Assembly: GCA_030539565.1 (NCBI GenBank)
Contig: JAUNYA010000003.1
Span: 1-33,460, forward strand
Source of the DNA: Thermoplasmata archaeon
GTDB lineage: Archaea > Thermoplasmatota > Thermoplasmata > Methanomassiliicoccales > Methanomethylophilaceae
DNA: 33,460 nucleotides
Reading direction: 5' to 3'
Shown here: piece after piece, positions 15,548 to 23,823 of the stretch
Layout: the number at the start of each line of letters is the position of its first letter
How positions within the stretch are numbered: position 1 is the first letter of the stretch
Notes under the pieces: generated by a model
What the model was told of the DNA's origin: nothing
Seen by the model: only the letters and a program-made list of their open reading frames with translations
The model's database searches: none
Made by a program: the position numbers and the translations under genes

Positions 15548-16560
15548 CCAGGAAGGCGGAGCTGATACGCGGAGGGGGCGTGCGCCTCCCCGAGGGATAC
15601 CAGCTCCCCTGCCGCATCTCCCATTCCATCGCCGGCCCGTGCGCCGGGAGGGAGGCGGCCGTGTTCGCCTTCGGCGGATTCAGGGTGAAGAAGCCCGTGT
15701 CCCGCGACGAGGGGGAGTTCGAGCTCCGCGTGGCGGAGGACGGCTCCCTGTCGATGTACAGGGGCGGGGAGGTCTTCCTGGAGTCCGTCCAGGTCCAGCC
15801 AGTCGTGCGCCACTGCCCCGAGCAGGCCGTGTTCTGCCTCGACACCCGCAGCATCCACCGCAGGGCGTTCTCCACCCACCCGGAGGACCTCCTGGCCGAG
15901 GGGAAGCCCCTGACGGTCGACCGCATCATGGCGATGATCTCCGAGTCGGCCGCGGAGGCCAAGGTCAAATCCGTCTCGTTCACCAGCGGCGTCTCGGATA
16001 CCGTGGACGCCACTGTGGACCGCATCTGCGAGGCCGTGGCCGCGGTGCGGGAATCGTACCCCAAGATGACCATCGGCGTGGAGGCCTATGTGGAGCAGGC
16101 TGAGCAGATCGCCAGGCTCAGGGAGGCCGGGTCCAACGAGATCAAGATCAACGTGGATTGCGCCCGCCCGGACATCCACGAGAGGATGTGCCCCGACACC
16201 GACTACGAGACGGCGTTCTCGATGCTGAAGGAGGCCAACCAGTACTACAAGAAGGGCAAGCTGGCCTCCAACGTGATCTACGGGCTCGGGGAGACCGACC
16301 AGGACATCGACATGGTCCTGGAGAGGCTCTGCCGCATGAACGTGCTGCCCGTCCTCAGGATGGTCCGCATGAACGATTTCAACAGGGAGCGCCTGATCGG
16401 GGCCGGAGCCCCGGCGGAGCCCCCCACGGTCCTAAGGACCCTCTTCCTGTCCAGCCTGCAGAAAAGCGCCATGAAGCGCCACGGCCTGAACCCCGAGCGC
16501 TTCCACTGCATGTGCTTCTCCTGCCAGTGCTGCGACCTCGTGCCCTTCACCGATTTCTGA
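15532..16560 (+). CDS. Radical-SAM-fold protein without the CX3CX2C cluster motif
   Basis: A 342-residue protein with a radical SAM-type TIM barrel. SVSFTSGVSD (about 145) sits at the GGE position, REAGSNEIKINVDCARPDIHERMCP follows, and SNVIYGLGETDQDID is the usual strand 5 GLGET turn. The canonical CX3CX2C motif that ligates the [4Fe-4S] cluster is absent. In the expected place TRSIHRRAFS (105-114) has S107, R111 and S114 at the spacing of the three cysteines, preceded by HCPEQAVFC (94-102). The C-terminus has a dense cysteine cluster, HCMCFSCQCC (325-334), which may bind a metal or cluster. The gene overlaps cysS by 16 nt and is probably coupled to it. Its 3' end overlaps ttuA on the other strand by 14 nt. 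The substrate is unknown. Confidence 0.8.
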   Translation: MEEGLTRKAELIRGGGVRLPEGYQLPCRISHSIAGPCAGREAAVFAFGGFRVKKPVSRDEGEFELRVAEDGSLSMYRGGEVFLESVQVQPVVRHCPEQAVFCLDTRSIHRRAFSTHPEDLLAEGKPLTVDRIMAMISESAAEAKVKSVSFTSGVSDTVDATVDRICEAVAAVRESYPKMTIGVEAYVEQAEQIARLREAGSNEIKINVDCARPDIHERMCPDTDYETAFSMLKEANQYYKKGKLASNVIYGLGETDQDIDMVLERLCRMNVLPVLRMVRMNDFNRERLIGAGAPAEPPTVLRTLFLSSLQKSAMKRHGLNPERFHCMCFSCQCCDLVPFTDF

Positions 16561-17473
16561 TCCTGGAGCGCGCGCGGTCCAGGAGCTGGCATGACTTGCA
16601 GCTGTCCCCCACCGTCGGCTCGCCGCATCTGGGGCACGGGTGCAGGTCCGACCTCGGGAGGTCCTTCCAGAGCATCGGGCGGATCGCGTCGAAGGACGAC
16701 AGTATCCCGTACCTGGCGCCGGGCGACCTATCCTCCAGTCCGTCTATGACGTCGCGGTACTGGTTGCGGAGGGCCGCCTCCCAGTAGGGGCACGTCCCGT
16801 CCCAGAACTCTGTCCCGGACAGTATCGCGTAGAGCAGCGTCTCCTTCTCCGGGATCTCCCTCAGGGGCATGAAGCGGGGGACCAGGCCTGGCATAACGGT
16901 CTGGTGCGGAGCCATGCGCGCAAGACGGTCCACATCCCCGCGGACGAAGTTCATCATCACCGACTGGGCGGTGTCGTCCAGGTTGTGGCCGGTGGCGAGG
17001 AACCTGGCGCCGATGTCGCGGGCCTCGCCGTTCATGAGCATCCTGCGGAACACGCCGCAGTACGTGCACGGCGAACTGTCGCCGCACACGGGCGCGACCT
17101 CGTCCATGGTGACCCCGAGCTCCGAGAAGGAGCGCAGGTGGAACCCCACATCGTTGGCGTCGCAGAAGCGACGGACGATGTCCACGCTCGGCGGGCGGTA
17201 TCCGTCTATCCCCTCGTCTATCGTGATGGCGTGGACCTCCACGCCGTTCCTCTCGTTGAACACGGAGGACAGCAGCCTCAGGGCGACCATGCTGTCCTTT
17301 CCCCCGGACACCGCCACGGCTATCCTGTCGCCGCGGTGCACGTCGATCTGCTTGCGGATCTCCCTCTTCACCCGGCGCTCCACGTAGCTCATGAAGTGCT
17401 CGGGGCACAGGTGCGTGCCGTTGTAGCGGACGAACGTCGCCGCCTCGCGCCCGCAGATGTCGCAGGCCGTCAT
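16547..17473 (-). CDS. TtuA/Ncs6-family tRNA 2-thiolation enzyme
   Basis: A 308-residue PP-loop ATPase of the TtuA/Ncs6 (CTU1) family, which adenylates and thiolates tRNA uridine. An N-terminal zinc finger (C4, C7, C23, H26) precedes the PP-loop SGGKDS (56-61). The three cluster ligands of TtuA, a CxxC plus a distant cysteine, are present as C136, C139 and C228. A C-terminal zinc finger uses C280, C283, C292 and C295. TtuA acts at U54 in thermophiles, whereas Ncs6 acts at the wobble U34; archaeal homologues may do either, so the target base is left open. The start is the ATG at 17473, immediately after the recognisable end of cdc6, in the same operon. The stop overlaps the convergent radical-SAM-like gene. 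Confidence 0.9.
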   Translation of the reverse strand: MTACDICGREAATFVRYNGTHLCPEHFMSYVERRVKREIRKQIDVHRGDRIAVAVSGGKDSMVALRLLSSVFNERNGVEVHAITIDEGIDGYRPPSVDIVRRFCDANDVGFHLRSFSELGVTMDEVAPVCGDSSPCTYCGVFRRMLMNGEARDIGARFLATGHNLDDTAQSVMMNFVRGDVDRLARMAPHQTVMPGLVPRFMPLREIPEKETLLYAILSGTEFWDGTCPYWEAALRNQYRDVIDGLEDRSPGARYGILSSFDAIRPMLWKDLPRSDLHPCPRCGEPTVGDSCKSCQLLDRARSRIRNR

Positions 17474-18626
17474 CGCGGTCTCCGTAGTCCAGGAGGGACT
17501 CCATCTTCTCCGCCAGCACCTTCGAGGGGATGTCCGGCAGCGAGATCATCGCGGTCCTGCCGGAGCTGTCGTTGGTCACCGTCACGCGGATCACGCCGAT
17601 CTTGTCCAGGTCCTGGAGGTACGTCCAGAACTGGGTGTGCTTCCTCGCCGGGACGCCGTACTCCTCGCACACTATGGCATAGGTCTTCTCGGCCGCCGCG
17701 GAGGGGATCGATAGGTTCTTCTTCATCGCCCTAGCGATCGCCAGGAGGACGATCATCCTGTTCACGTCCAGGGACCTGAGCTTCGAGTCGGAAACGGAGC
17801 TGTATATCATGGCCTTGGCGGCCCTGACGTGCTCGGTGGTGACCTCGCCCTCGTCGTCGTCCTCGGCTATGTTGGCGGCCCTGTCCAGGAGCTCTATGGC
17901 CATCCTGGCGTCCCCGTACTCGGAGGACTCCTCCGCTATGAGGTCGAGGGAGTCGTCGGAGTACGTCCCGGGGAACAGCGCCTCCTCCGCGCGGGCCGCG
18001 ACTATCTCGCGGAGCTCCGAGCGGCTGTAGCGGTTGAACTTGACGGTGTTGGACCTGCGGAACGTGGACATCGAGGCCTCGTCCAGCAGGGACTCCACGG
18101 CCTCCTGGGAGATCATGATGAGCGACACGGGGGCGGTCTGTCCGGTGCGTGCGCGGGTGAGCTGGTAGACGATGTCGGTGGACCCGCGCTTAAGCAGGAC
18201 GTCCACCTCATCCAGTATAACAACGAGTCCGCGGCTGTTTCCCGCGAGATGCTGGGCGAGCACGCGTGCCATCTCCTCTGTGGAGAACCCGCGCTCCGGG
18301 AACCCGCGGTCGTAGTGGCGGATGATCTGCAGTAGCGTCCCCGCCTCGGAGGAGTTCCTGCAGTTCACGTAGACAGTGTCGACGGGCCTGCCGTGCTCCG
18401 AGAGATACACGGCCATGTCGTCGCAGAACCTGCGGGCCGTCGCCGTCTTCCCCGTCCCGACGCCCCCGGTGAGGAACGCGGAGCACGAGCGTCCGTCCGT
18501 CGCCAGCGGACGGAACAGCGTCTCGAGCCTGGACATCTGGTCCTCGCGGTGGACGAGCGCCTTCGGTACGTACCCGTAGTCCAGCTTGGACCCGTCGCGG
18601 ATGATGGAGGACTTCCTGTCGAACAT
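17472..18626 (-). CDS. Orc1/Cdc6 replication initiator (C-terminal end unresolved)
   Basis: An origin-recognition AAA+ ATPase of about 385 residues. Walker A is GGVGTGKT (54-61), Walker B is LVVILDE (134-140), and a winged-helix domain fills about 285-380 (CEEYGVPARKHTQFWTYLQDLDKIGVI). The protein binds origin repeats and loads the MCM helicase. Homology ends at MESLLDYGD, where a normal member would stop, but this frame has no stop there: it runs out of phase through ttuA to 16728, adding about 240 arginine-rich residues that look like shadow. The TGA overlapping the ttuA ATG is one frame away, so a 1-nt indel near the 3' end, natural or in the assembly, is likely. Coordinates mark the recognisable part. 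It follows the NIF3 gene by 1 nt. Confidence 0.85.
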
Positions 18627-18627
18627 G

Positions 18628-19590
18628 TCAGTTCCTGCTGCAGCGTATGAGCCCCGAGCACGGGACCACGTCGATGCCGTTCCGCTCCCAGACGTCGCAG
18701 ATCAGATTGATCCCCAACGAATCAGAGGGCATGTGGCCGGACACCACCAGGTTCACGTGCGCTTCCCTGGCAGCGTCGTAGTGGCTCTCGGGGAAGTGCA
18801 TCCCCACGACGGTGCCCACGCCGGCCCTGCAGAGGGCCTCGTACATCTCCTTGGGCCCGGACGTGCCGCCGGTCATCTTGCACATGACCCTGCCGCAGCG
18901 GGAGCCCTTTGACCCGACCATTATCTTCGGACGGGCGTTGCTCTTCGCGGCCTCGCGGTACTCGGGCTCGGCCATGAGGATGTCCACGATGTCCCCGAGG
19001 GTGCGGGGCCCCCTGGACTCGAACAGGCGGGTGAGGTAGTCCTGGACCATGTTGTCGGCCGCGGAGTGCACGTTGAACAGCGGGATGCCCAGCAGCCTCG
19101 CGGCGTCCACGGCCTGGTTGTGGTTGACGCCCATGATGTTCCTGAGGGCCTCGTCGGTGCGGGGGCGCATGATGGCCTCGGACACGTTGATGGGGACGCC
19201 CTCGGAATGGTACATGTCGGCCTGCATGTCCATGACCTGCGGGAACAGCACACGGGAGGAGCCGAGCGGGTGGTGGGCGACGATCGCGTCGATCCTGCGG
19301 CCCTTCTCCCTCAGGCGGTCGGCCAGGAGGACCTCCCCGGTCCCGATGTCGATGCCCCACATCATGGACTCCGCCTCGGCCTCGCGGGCCTCCTCGGCGC
19401 CGTAGGAGAAGCGGCAGTCGTGGTAGGGGTTCCAGAGGCGCTCCCGGTCGAAGAGCTCCCTCTCCCCCTCGTCGGCGGAATCGTACTCGCGGCGGGCCTC
19501 GTCCAGGACGCGCCTGACCTCCGACTCCGGACGGGGGTCCTTGGACATTCCCGTCTTGATAGCGAGCTCGTAGGCCTCGTAAACCTTCAT
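18628..19590 (-). CDS. NIF3-family (DUF34) metal-binding protein
   Basis: A 320-residue NIF3/DUF34 protein. The AHHPLGSS segment (around residue 105) matches the double-histidine metal site, and the C-terminal SGHMPSDSLGINLI matches the GHxxSE-type second site with serine and aspartate variations. Members bind two metals. Some have been annotated as GTP cyclohydrolase I type 2, but the cellular role is unsettled. It carries an N-terminal helical extension of about 75 residues rich in charged residues compared with simple members. The ATG at 19590 lies 25 nt from the centre of a TATA box (19612-19619). It heads an apparent NIF3-cdc6-ttuA operon with 1-nt spacing to cdc6. Confidence 0.85.
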   Translation of the reverse strand: MKVYEAYELAIKTGMSKDPRPESEVRRVLDEARREYDSADEGERELFDRERLWNPYHDCRFSYGAEEAREAEAESMMWGIDIGTGEVLLADRLREKGRRIDAIVAHHPLGSSRVLFPQVMDMQADMYHSEGVPINVSEAIMRPRTDEALRNIMGVNHNQAVDAARLLGIPLFNVHSAADNMVQDYLTRLFESRGPRTLGDIVDILMAEPEYREAAKSNARPKIMVGSKGSRCGRVMCKMTGGTSGPKEMYEALCRAGVGTVVGMHFPESHYDAAREAHVNLVVSGHMPSDSLGINLICDVWERNGIDVVPCSGLIRCSRN

Positions 19591-19611
19591 GATGGGGTGG
19601 ATGCCCAGCCG

Positions 19612-19619
19612 ATTAATAA
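19612..19619 (-). promoter_or_regulatory. TATA box of the NIF3-cdc6-ttuA operon, overlapping the upstream gene's stop
   Basis: Minus strand TTATTAAT, centred 25 nt before the ATG. The TAA stop of the isochorismatase-like gene (19613-19615) is part of this box. Confidence 0.6.
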
Positions 19620-20152
19620 GGTCGCGCGCGGAAATCCCTGTTCGCGCGTATCCCCTCGGGGCCGATGGTCCTGCAGACGGCCTCCACGTTCCCCGTGTCG
19701 ACGGGATCCGACGAGCCGGATCCGCCCTTCAGGAGATAGGGGCAGATGTCGTTGTCGTAGGCGCCGAAGTAGGTGGATATGACGCACCACCTGGAGACCA
19801 GCCCGCAGACGACGACGCCGTCCACGCCCATGGTCCTCAGGACGTCGGCCAGACGAGTGCGGCAGAAAGCGTTCATCTCGGCCTTGTCGACGACCGTGTC
19901 CGTATCGAGGACATCCAGTCCCGGAACGAACCCGTCCGGGTCCTCCATGTCCTCCGGAATCCCGTGGCCCTCGCCCTCCATGCGTATGAACACCACGGGC
20001 CTGCCGGCCTCCCTGAACATCGATATCGCGGAGTTCACCGCCGGGAGGATCCCCCTCGAGGCCTCGAGGAGGGGGCCCTGGGTGAACTTGTTCTGCATGT
20101 CGACGACCACGAGCGCCAGGCTCTTCTCCTCGATGTCGGCTGTCTGTATCAT
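19613..20152 (-). CDS. Isochorismatase-like cysteine hydrolase
   Basis: A 179-residue member of the isochorismatase-like hydrolase superfamily. The Asp-Lys-Cys catalytic triad is present: D18 in VVVDMQN, K90 in VVDKAEMNAF and C123 in CGLVSRWCV. Members cleave amides such as nicotinamide, or isochorismate, ureido compounds and others. The usual TD before the cysteine (ATDVC) is replaced by SR, so a common assignment such as nicotinamidase is uncertain. It is the third gene of an apparent MFS-marR-hydrolase operon, which suggests a detoxification role. The ATG at 20152 overlaps the tail of the marR frame. The stop is TAA, one of only two non-TGA stops seen. Confidence 0.85.
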   Translation of the reverse strand: MIQTADIEEKSLALVVVDMQNKFTQGPLLEASRGILPAVNSAISMFREAGRPVVFIRMEGEGHGIPEDMEDPDGFVPGLDVLDTDTVVDKAEMNAFCRTRLADVLRTMGVDGVVVCGLVSRWCVISTYFGAYDNDICPYLLKGGSGSSDPVDTGNVEAVCRTIGPEGIRANRDFRARPY

Positions 20153-20597
20153 CGGAGGCTCCGGCGGGGTCGTAGGACGCCATCAGGTCGGACGCACCGT
20201 CCAGGACCTCCAGGAACTCGGAAACCCTCCTGTCCCCGTAGCGCTCCCTCAGCGACTCCACTATGGAGTCGAGAACCTCCCACTCGCGTTTGTAACCTTC
20301 GGCCATGCCCCCGGTCAGACGGAGGTACACGACGCGGCGGTCGTCGTCGCTCCTCTCCCTCTCGACGAGGCCGCGCTTCACCAGGCTGTTTATCCTGGAT
20401 GTGACTGTCGGCTTCGTCACGCTGGCCAGCTCCGCGAGCCTTGAGACGGTGCAGGTGCCCTCGTCCGCTATGATGTTCATGTAGAGCACGTCCTTGTAGG
20501 ACAGCGGGCAGTCGAGCTCCGGGTCGGCGTGCATCAGCCTCAGCTCCAGGACGGAGTTGTTGGCCAGGTACCTGCCGAGGCTGCTCCCTCCGGTCAT
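20153..20597 (-). CDS. MarR-family transcriptional regulator (C-terminal end unresolved)
   Basis: A winged-helix regulator of about 150 residues. Helices include LSYKDVLYMNIIADEG, then the HTH CTVSRLAELASVTKPTVTSRINSLVKRGLVER, and the wing SDDDRRVVYLRLT, which is the MarR signature. The start ATG overlaps the TGA of the MFS gene (ATGA, 20594-20597). A normal MarR protein would stop near GASDLMASYDP, but the frame runs on, one base out of phase with the isochorismatase-like gene, to a TGA at 19587-19589. The TGA expected in an ATGA overlap with that gene is a frame away. The coordinates mark the recognisable part. It probably represses its own operon in response to a compound exported by the MFS protein. 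Confidence 0.8.
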
Positions 20598-21982
20598 TCC
20601 GAACCCTTCCTGTCGACCTTGAGGGCCCACGAGAGGATTATGGAGACCACGGCGAGGACGATGGCGACGATCATGCACAGGTGGAACCCGTCCATGAACG
20701 CGTCCGTCGAAACGTCGGAGATGGAGCCGGATCCCTCGCCGGAGCCCAGCCCGAACAGGCCGGCGAACAGCGCGGTGCCCAGGGCTGAGCTGAAGTACAT
20801 CACGAACGAGATCATCGAGGAGCCGGAGCCCCTGTCCTCGTCGTCCAGCGAGTCCACCATCCTCGCGCCCATAGGGCCTCCGCCGATGCCCCAGATGCAC
20901 CCGCTCACCAGGAGAGACGCCCCGAGGTACAGGAGCGAGGTCTCCGTGTCCACCATCGCCACCAGGATGGTGAACACCAGCATGATGACGCAGGCCAGGA
21001 TGGCGAACGGACGGTCGCCGCGTTTGTCCGATATCCTGCCGACTACGAGGCAGCAGGCTATCATCGACAGCGACTGGAGCGACAGGAACAGCCCGCTCTC
21101 CAGCGTCGTCAGGCCCATGATCTGCTTCAGCAGGAAGGGCATCAGGTAGACGATCCCCATGATCGTCAGGTTGACCAGCATGTAGGCCATGGTGGCCATG
21201 TCGAAGTTCCTGTTGCGGAACAGGTTCAGGTTCAGCACCGGGCTGGCCCTGCCCCTCTCGTAGCGGATGAACACCGCGAAGAGGACGACGCATCCCACGA
21301 GCGCCACGAGGCTGGACGCGGATATACCGACGGACGGTATGCGCTCGATGACGAACAGCCCCAGGACGATGGCCGCGAACAGCAGGGCCGAGCCCCTGAG
21401 GTCCAGGTCCCCCTTCTCCAGCCCCTTGTCGGCCGGTACGGCCTTGTGGGCCATCAGGATGGCCAGGATGCCTATGGGCACGTTGATGAAGAAGATCCAA
21501 TGCCAGGAGGAGTACTCCGTCAGCACGGCCCCCACGGTGGGCCCTAGCGCCACGCCGAACGAGGATCCAAGGACCACGAGCGACATCGCGAGCCCCAGCT
21601 TCTCCTTCGGGAGGTACTTCACGCCGAGCATGACCGCGGACGAGGCGATCATGGCGGCTCCGACGCCCTGGAAGGCGCGGCTCAGCAGCAGGATGGTCAG
21701 CGACGGGGACAGGCCGCAGAACAGGGAGCCCAGTGTGAATATCCCCATCCCGATGATGAGCACCCTCTTGATGGCGCCCATGTCGCAGATCCTTCCGAAC
21801 ACAAGGATGAGCCCGGACATCATCAGGAAGTAGACCGTGACTATCCACGAGGTGTCCCCCGTGCCTATGCCGAAGTCGTCGGCTATGCTCGGAAGAGCGA
21901 CGTTCACGATCGTGCCGTCGAGTCCGTCCAGGAACATGCTGATGGCGATGGTGGCCAGCAGCAGCCCGTGTCCCGCTTTCAT
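20594..21982 (-). CDS. MFS drug:H+ antiporter, DHA2 type (14 transmembrane helices)
   Basis: A 462-residue major facilitator with about 14 hydrophobic segments. The N-terminal LDGLDGTIVNVALPSIADDF is the DHA2 motif D1. Motif A is GRICDMGAIKRVLI, and motif C-like sequence is GSSFGVALGPTVGAVL in helix 5. Members export drugs, dyes, bile acids or other amphipaths using the proton gradient. The start at 21982 (MKAGHGLL) is chosen because a TATA box (22002-22011) is centred 26 nt upstream; the longer frame from 22003 would start inside that box. It is the first gene of an operon with MarR and an isochorismatase-like hydrolase. Confidence 0.88.
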   Translation of the reverse strand: MKAGHGLLLATIAISMFLDGLDGTIVNVALPSIADDFGIGTGDTSWIVTVYFLMMSGLILVFGRICDMGAIKRVLIIGMGIFTLGSLFCGLSPSLTILLLSRAFQGVGAAMIASSAVMLGVKYLPKEKLGLAMSLVVLGSSFGVALGPTVGAVLTEYSSWHWIFFINVPIGILAILMAHKAVPADKGLEKGDLDLRGSALLFAAIVLGLFVIERIPSVGISASSLVALVGCVVLFAVFIRYERGRASPVLNLNLFRNRNFDMATMAYMLVNLTIMGIVYLMPFLLKQIMGLTTLESGLFLSLQSLSMIACCLVVGRISDKRGDRPFAILACVIMLVFTILVAMVDTETSLLYLGASLLVSGCIWGIGGGPMGARMVDSLDDEDRGSGSSMISFVMYFSSALGTALFAGLFGLGSGEGSGSISDVSTDAFMDGFHLCMIVAIVLAVVSIILSWALKVDRKGSE

Positions 21983-22001
21983 GCGCCCGGCCATCGCCTG
22001 C

Positions 22002-22011
22002 ATTTATTAAA
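22002..22011 (-). promoter_or_regulatory. TATA box of the MFS-marR-hydrolase operon
   Basis: Minus strand TTTAATAAAT, centred 26 nt before the ATG at 21982. Confidence 0.6.
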
Positions 22012-22064
22012 GGCTTGTGATTTGTTCGATTTATCTAACTAATTTTCCGAGGCGAAGCCAAGTG

Positions 22065-22071
22065 TATTAAT
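22065..22071 (+). promoter_or_regulatory. TATA box of rfcS
   Basis: TATTAAT centred about 32 nt before the ATG at 22100; transcription would start a few bases before the codon. The region 22013-22060 to its left is AT-rich and shared with the divergent MFS operon. Confidence 0.5.
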
Positions 22072-22099
22072 GTGCTCGGCCATTCCGCCGTTGGTTCCC

Positions 22100-23062
22100 A
22101 TGAACGAGATCTGGACGGAGAAGTACAGGCCCAGGACGCTGGACGACGTCGCGGGGCAGAAGCATGTCACCGACAGGCTGAAGGCCTACGTCAAATCCGG
22201 CAGCATGCCGCACCTCCTGTTCACCGGGCCCGCGGGCACCGGGAAGACCACCTGCGCCCTCGCCCTCACCAGGGAGATGTTCGGCGACAACTGGCAGGGG
22301 AACTACATCGAGCTCAACGCCTCCGACGAGAGGGGTATCGACGTCGTCCGCGGCAAGATCAAGGAGTTCGCCAGGACCTCGCCCATCGGCGGGGCCCAGT
22401 TCAAGATCATCTTCATGGACGAGGCCGATGCTCTGACATCGGACGCGCAGGCCGCCCTCAGGCGCACGATGGAGAAGTACTCCGGCATCTGCCGGTTCAT
22501 ACTCTCGTGCAACTTCTCGTCCAAGATAATAGACCCCATCCAGTCCAGGTGTGCGGTCTTCAAGTTCAAGCCCCTCTCCGACCAGGAGATAACCGAGTTC
22601 CTCTCCCGCATCGTCTCGACCGAGAGCGTCGACATCGACGCGGAGGCCCTGGACGGCCTGGTGAAGATCGCACGCGGAGACATGCGCCGCGCGGTCAACT
22701 CGCTGCAGGTGGCCGCCTCCCTCGGGAAGAGGATCGACCTGGAGCTCATCTACCAGACCGCGGGACTAGCAAATCCCGAGGTCATCGGGAGGATCATCAC
22801 GACGGCGCTCGACGGCAACTACATCGGCGCCAGGGACCTCCTCGAGGGCACCATGGTGGAGTACGGCCTGTCCGGCCAGGACATCATCAAGCAGATCCAC
22901 TCCGGGATCTTCGGCCTGGACATCTCTGACTACGAGAAGGTCCGCCTGATGGAGAAGACCGGCGAGTGCGAGTTCAGGATCGTCGAGGGGAGCAACGAGA
23001 GGATCCAGCTGGAGTGCCTGCTGGCCTCGATGGCCCTCATCGGCGGGAAGATGAAGGGCTGA
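22100..23062 (+). CDS. Replication factor C small subunit
   Basis: A 320-residue clamp-loader AAA+ subunit that, with RfcL, loads PCNA onto primed DNA. The N-terminus WTEKYRPRTLDDVAGQ is the RFC box II. Walker A is GPAGTGKTT (43-51), Walker B IIFMDEAD (about 100-107), sensor 1 FILSCNF, and the arginine finger is in IQSRCAVFKF. The C-terminal collar domain is present and the length is typical. The ATG at 22100 begins the conserved N-terminus, so the GTG at 22070 is not used. The 3' end overlaps the convergent inositol-phosphatase-family gene by 26 nt. Confidence 0.95.
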   Translation: MNEIWTEKYRPRTLDDVAGQKHVTDRLKAYVKSGSMPHLLFTGPAGTGKTTCALALTREMFGDNWQGNYIELNASDERGIDVVRGKIKEFARTSPIGGAQFKIIFMDEADALTSDAQAALRRTMEKYSGICRFILSCNFSSKIIDPIQSRCAVFKFKPLSDQEITEFLSRIVSTESVDIDAEALDGLVKIARGDMRRAVNSLQVAASLGKRIDLELIYQTAGLANPEVIGRIITTALDGNYIGARDLLEGTMVEYGLSGQDIIKQIHSGIFGLDISDYEKVRLMEKTGECEFRIVEGSNERIQLECLLASMALIGGKMKG

Positions 23063-23822
23063 TCCTCGGGAGGAGCTCCGACAGCGCCTCGTCCAGAACC
23101 TCGCGGGACGAGCACATTATCAGGATCCCGGTATCGTCCAGGAGGTCCCTGTCGTAGACGGCCCCGGCCATCTCTGCGAGGTACATCCCGGGCATGAAGT
23201 CCCATACCTTGTTGACGAACCTCACGTGGACGTCCGACCTCCCGGATGCGAGGTATGCGAAGTCCACGCAGGCGGCGCCCAACATCTTGAAGCGGGCGAT
23301 GCAGTCCCTGCAGTCCGACATCAGGCGGGCCTGCATGAGGCGGTACTCCTCGGAGCGGCGGCTGAAGTCGCCGGTGGTGAGGATGCACTCCCTCAGGGGC
23401 CTCGGGTCCGCCGTGCGGATCGGCGAGCCGTTCATGAACGCGCCATCGGAGGAGGCCCAGTAGAGCTCGTCCTGACAGGGAAGGGATATCGCGGAAGCGG
23501 AAGGCCTCCCGCACTCCATGAAGACGCCCTGCATCCCGTAGATCGGTATGCCGCGGGAGAGGTTGACGGAACCGTCAATCGGATCCACGGCCCATGTGCG
23601 TTCCGAGCCCTTCGCATCGGGTGACGACTCCTCGGAGATTATCGGGTCGTCCGGGAAGGCGGAGCGTATCGCCCCGAGGATGATGTCCTCGGCCCTGCGG
23701 TCCGCGTCGGTCACGACGTCGAAGACACCGGTGACCGTGGGCTTCGGGTCGACGGCTCCTATCCCGCCCAGCGACTCCCTAGCGGAGCGCAGCGCATCCA
23801 GGAGGACTTCCAGCTCCCTCAT
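23037..23822 (-). CDS. Inositol monophosphatase/fructose-1,6-bisphosphatase family enzyme
   Basis: A 261-residue lithium-sensitive-type phosphatase. Motif 1 is WAVDPIDGSVNL (77-88), with D80 and D83 as metal ligands. IISEES (61-66) provides the acidic residue of the upstream site and VVTDAD (36-41) the threonine-aspartate region. The late motif, KVWDFMPGMYL, holds the third aspartate. Archaeal members often have both inositol phosphatase and fructose bisphosphatase activity, so either gluconeogenesis or inositol lipid synthesis is possible. It begins 1 nt after the end of the phenylacetate-CoA ligase-like gene and is the last gene of the Sel1 operon. Confidence 0.88.
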   Translation of the reverse strand: MRELEVLLDALRSARESLGGIGAVDPKPTVTGVFDVVTDADRRAEDIILGAIRSAFPDDPIISEESSPDAKGSERTWAVDPIDGSVNLSRGIPIYGMQGVFMECGRPSASAISLPCQDELYWASSDGAFMNGSPIRTADPRPLRECILTTGDFSRRSEEYRLMQARLMSDCRDCIARFKMLGAACVDFAYLASGRSDVHVRFVNKVWDFMPGMYLAEMAGAVYDRDLLDDTGILIMCSSREVLDEALSELLPRISPSSSRR

Positions 23823-23823
23823 G

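Noticed and set aside
17472-19590. Replication origin next to the Orc1/Cdc6 gene
   Set aside because: Archaeal origins often adjoin cdc6, but here the gene is packed inside an operon and no AT-rich intergenic region with repeated origin boxes is visible.
20153-22003. One fused MFS-MarR-type protein from the long minus-strand frame starting at 21848
   Set aside because: The part before 20597 is a shadow of the MFS gene; MarR begins at the ATG at 20597 in an ATGA overlap.
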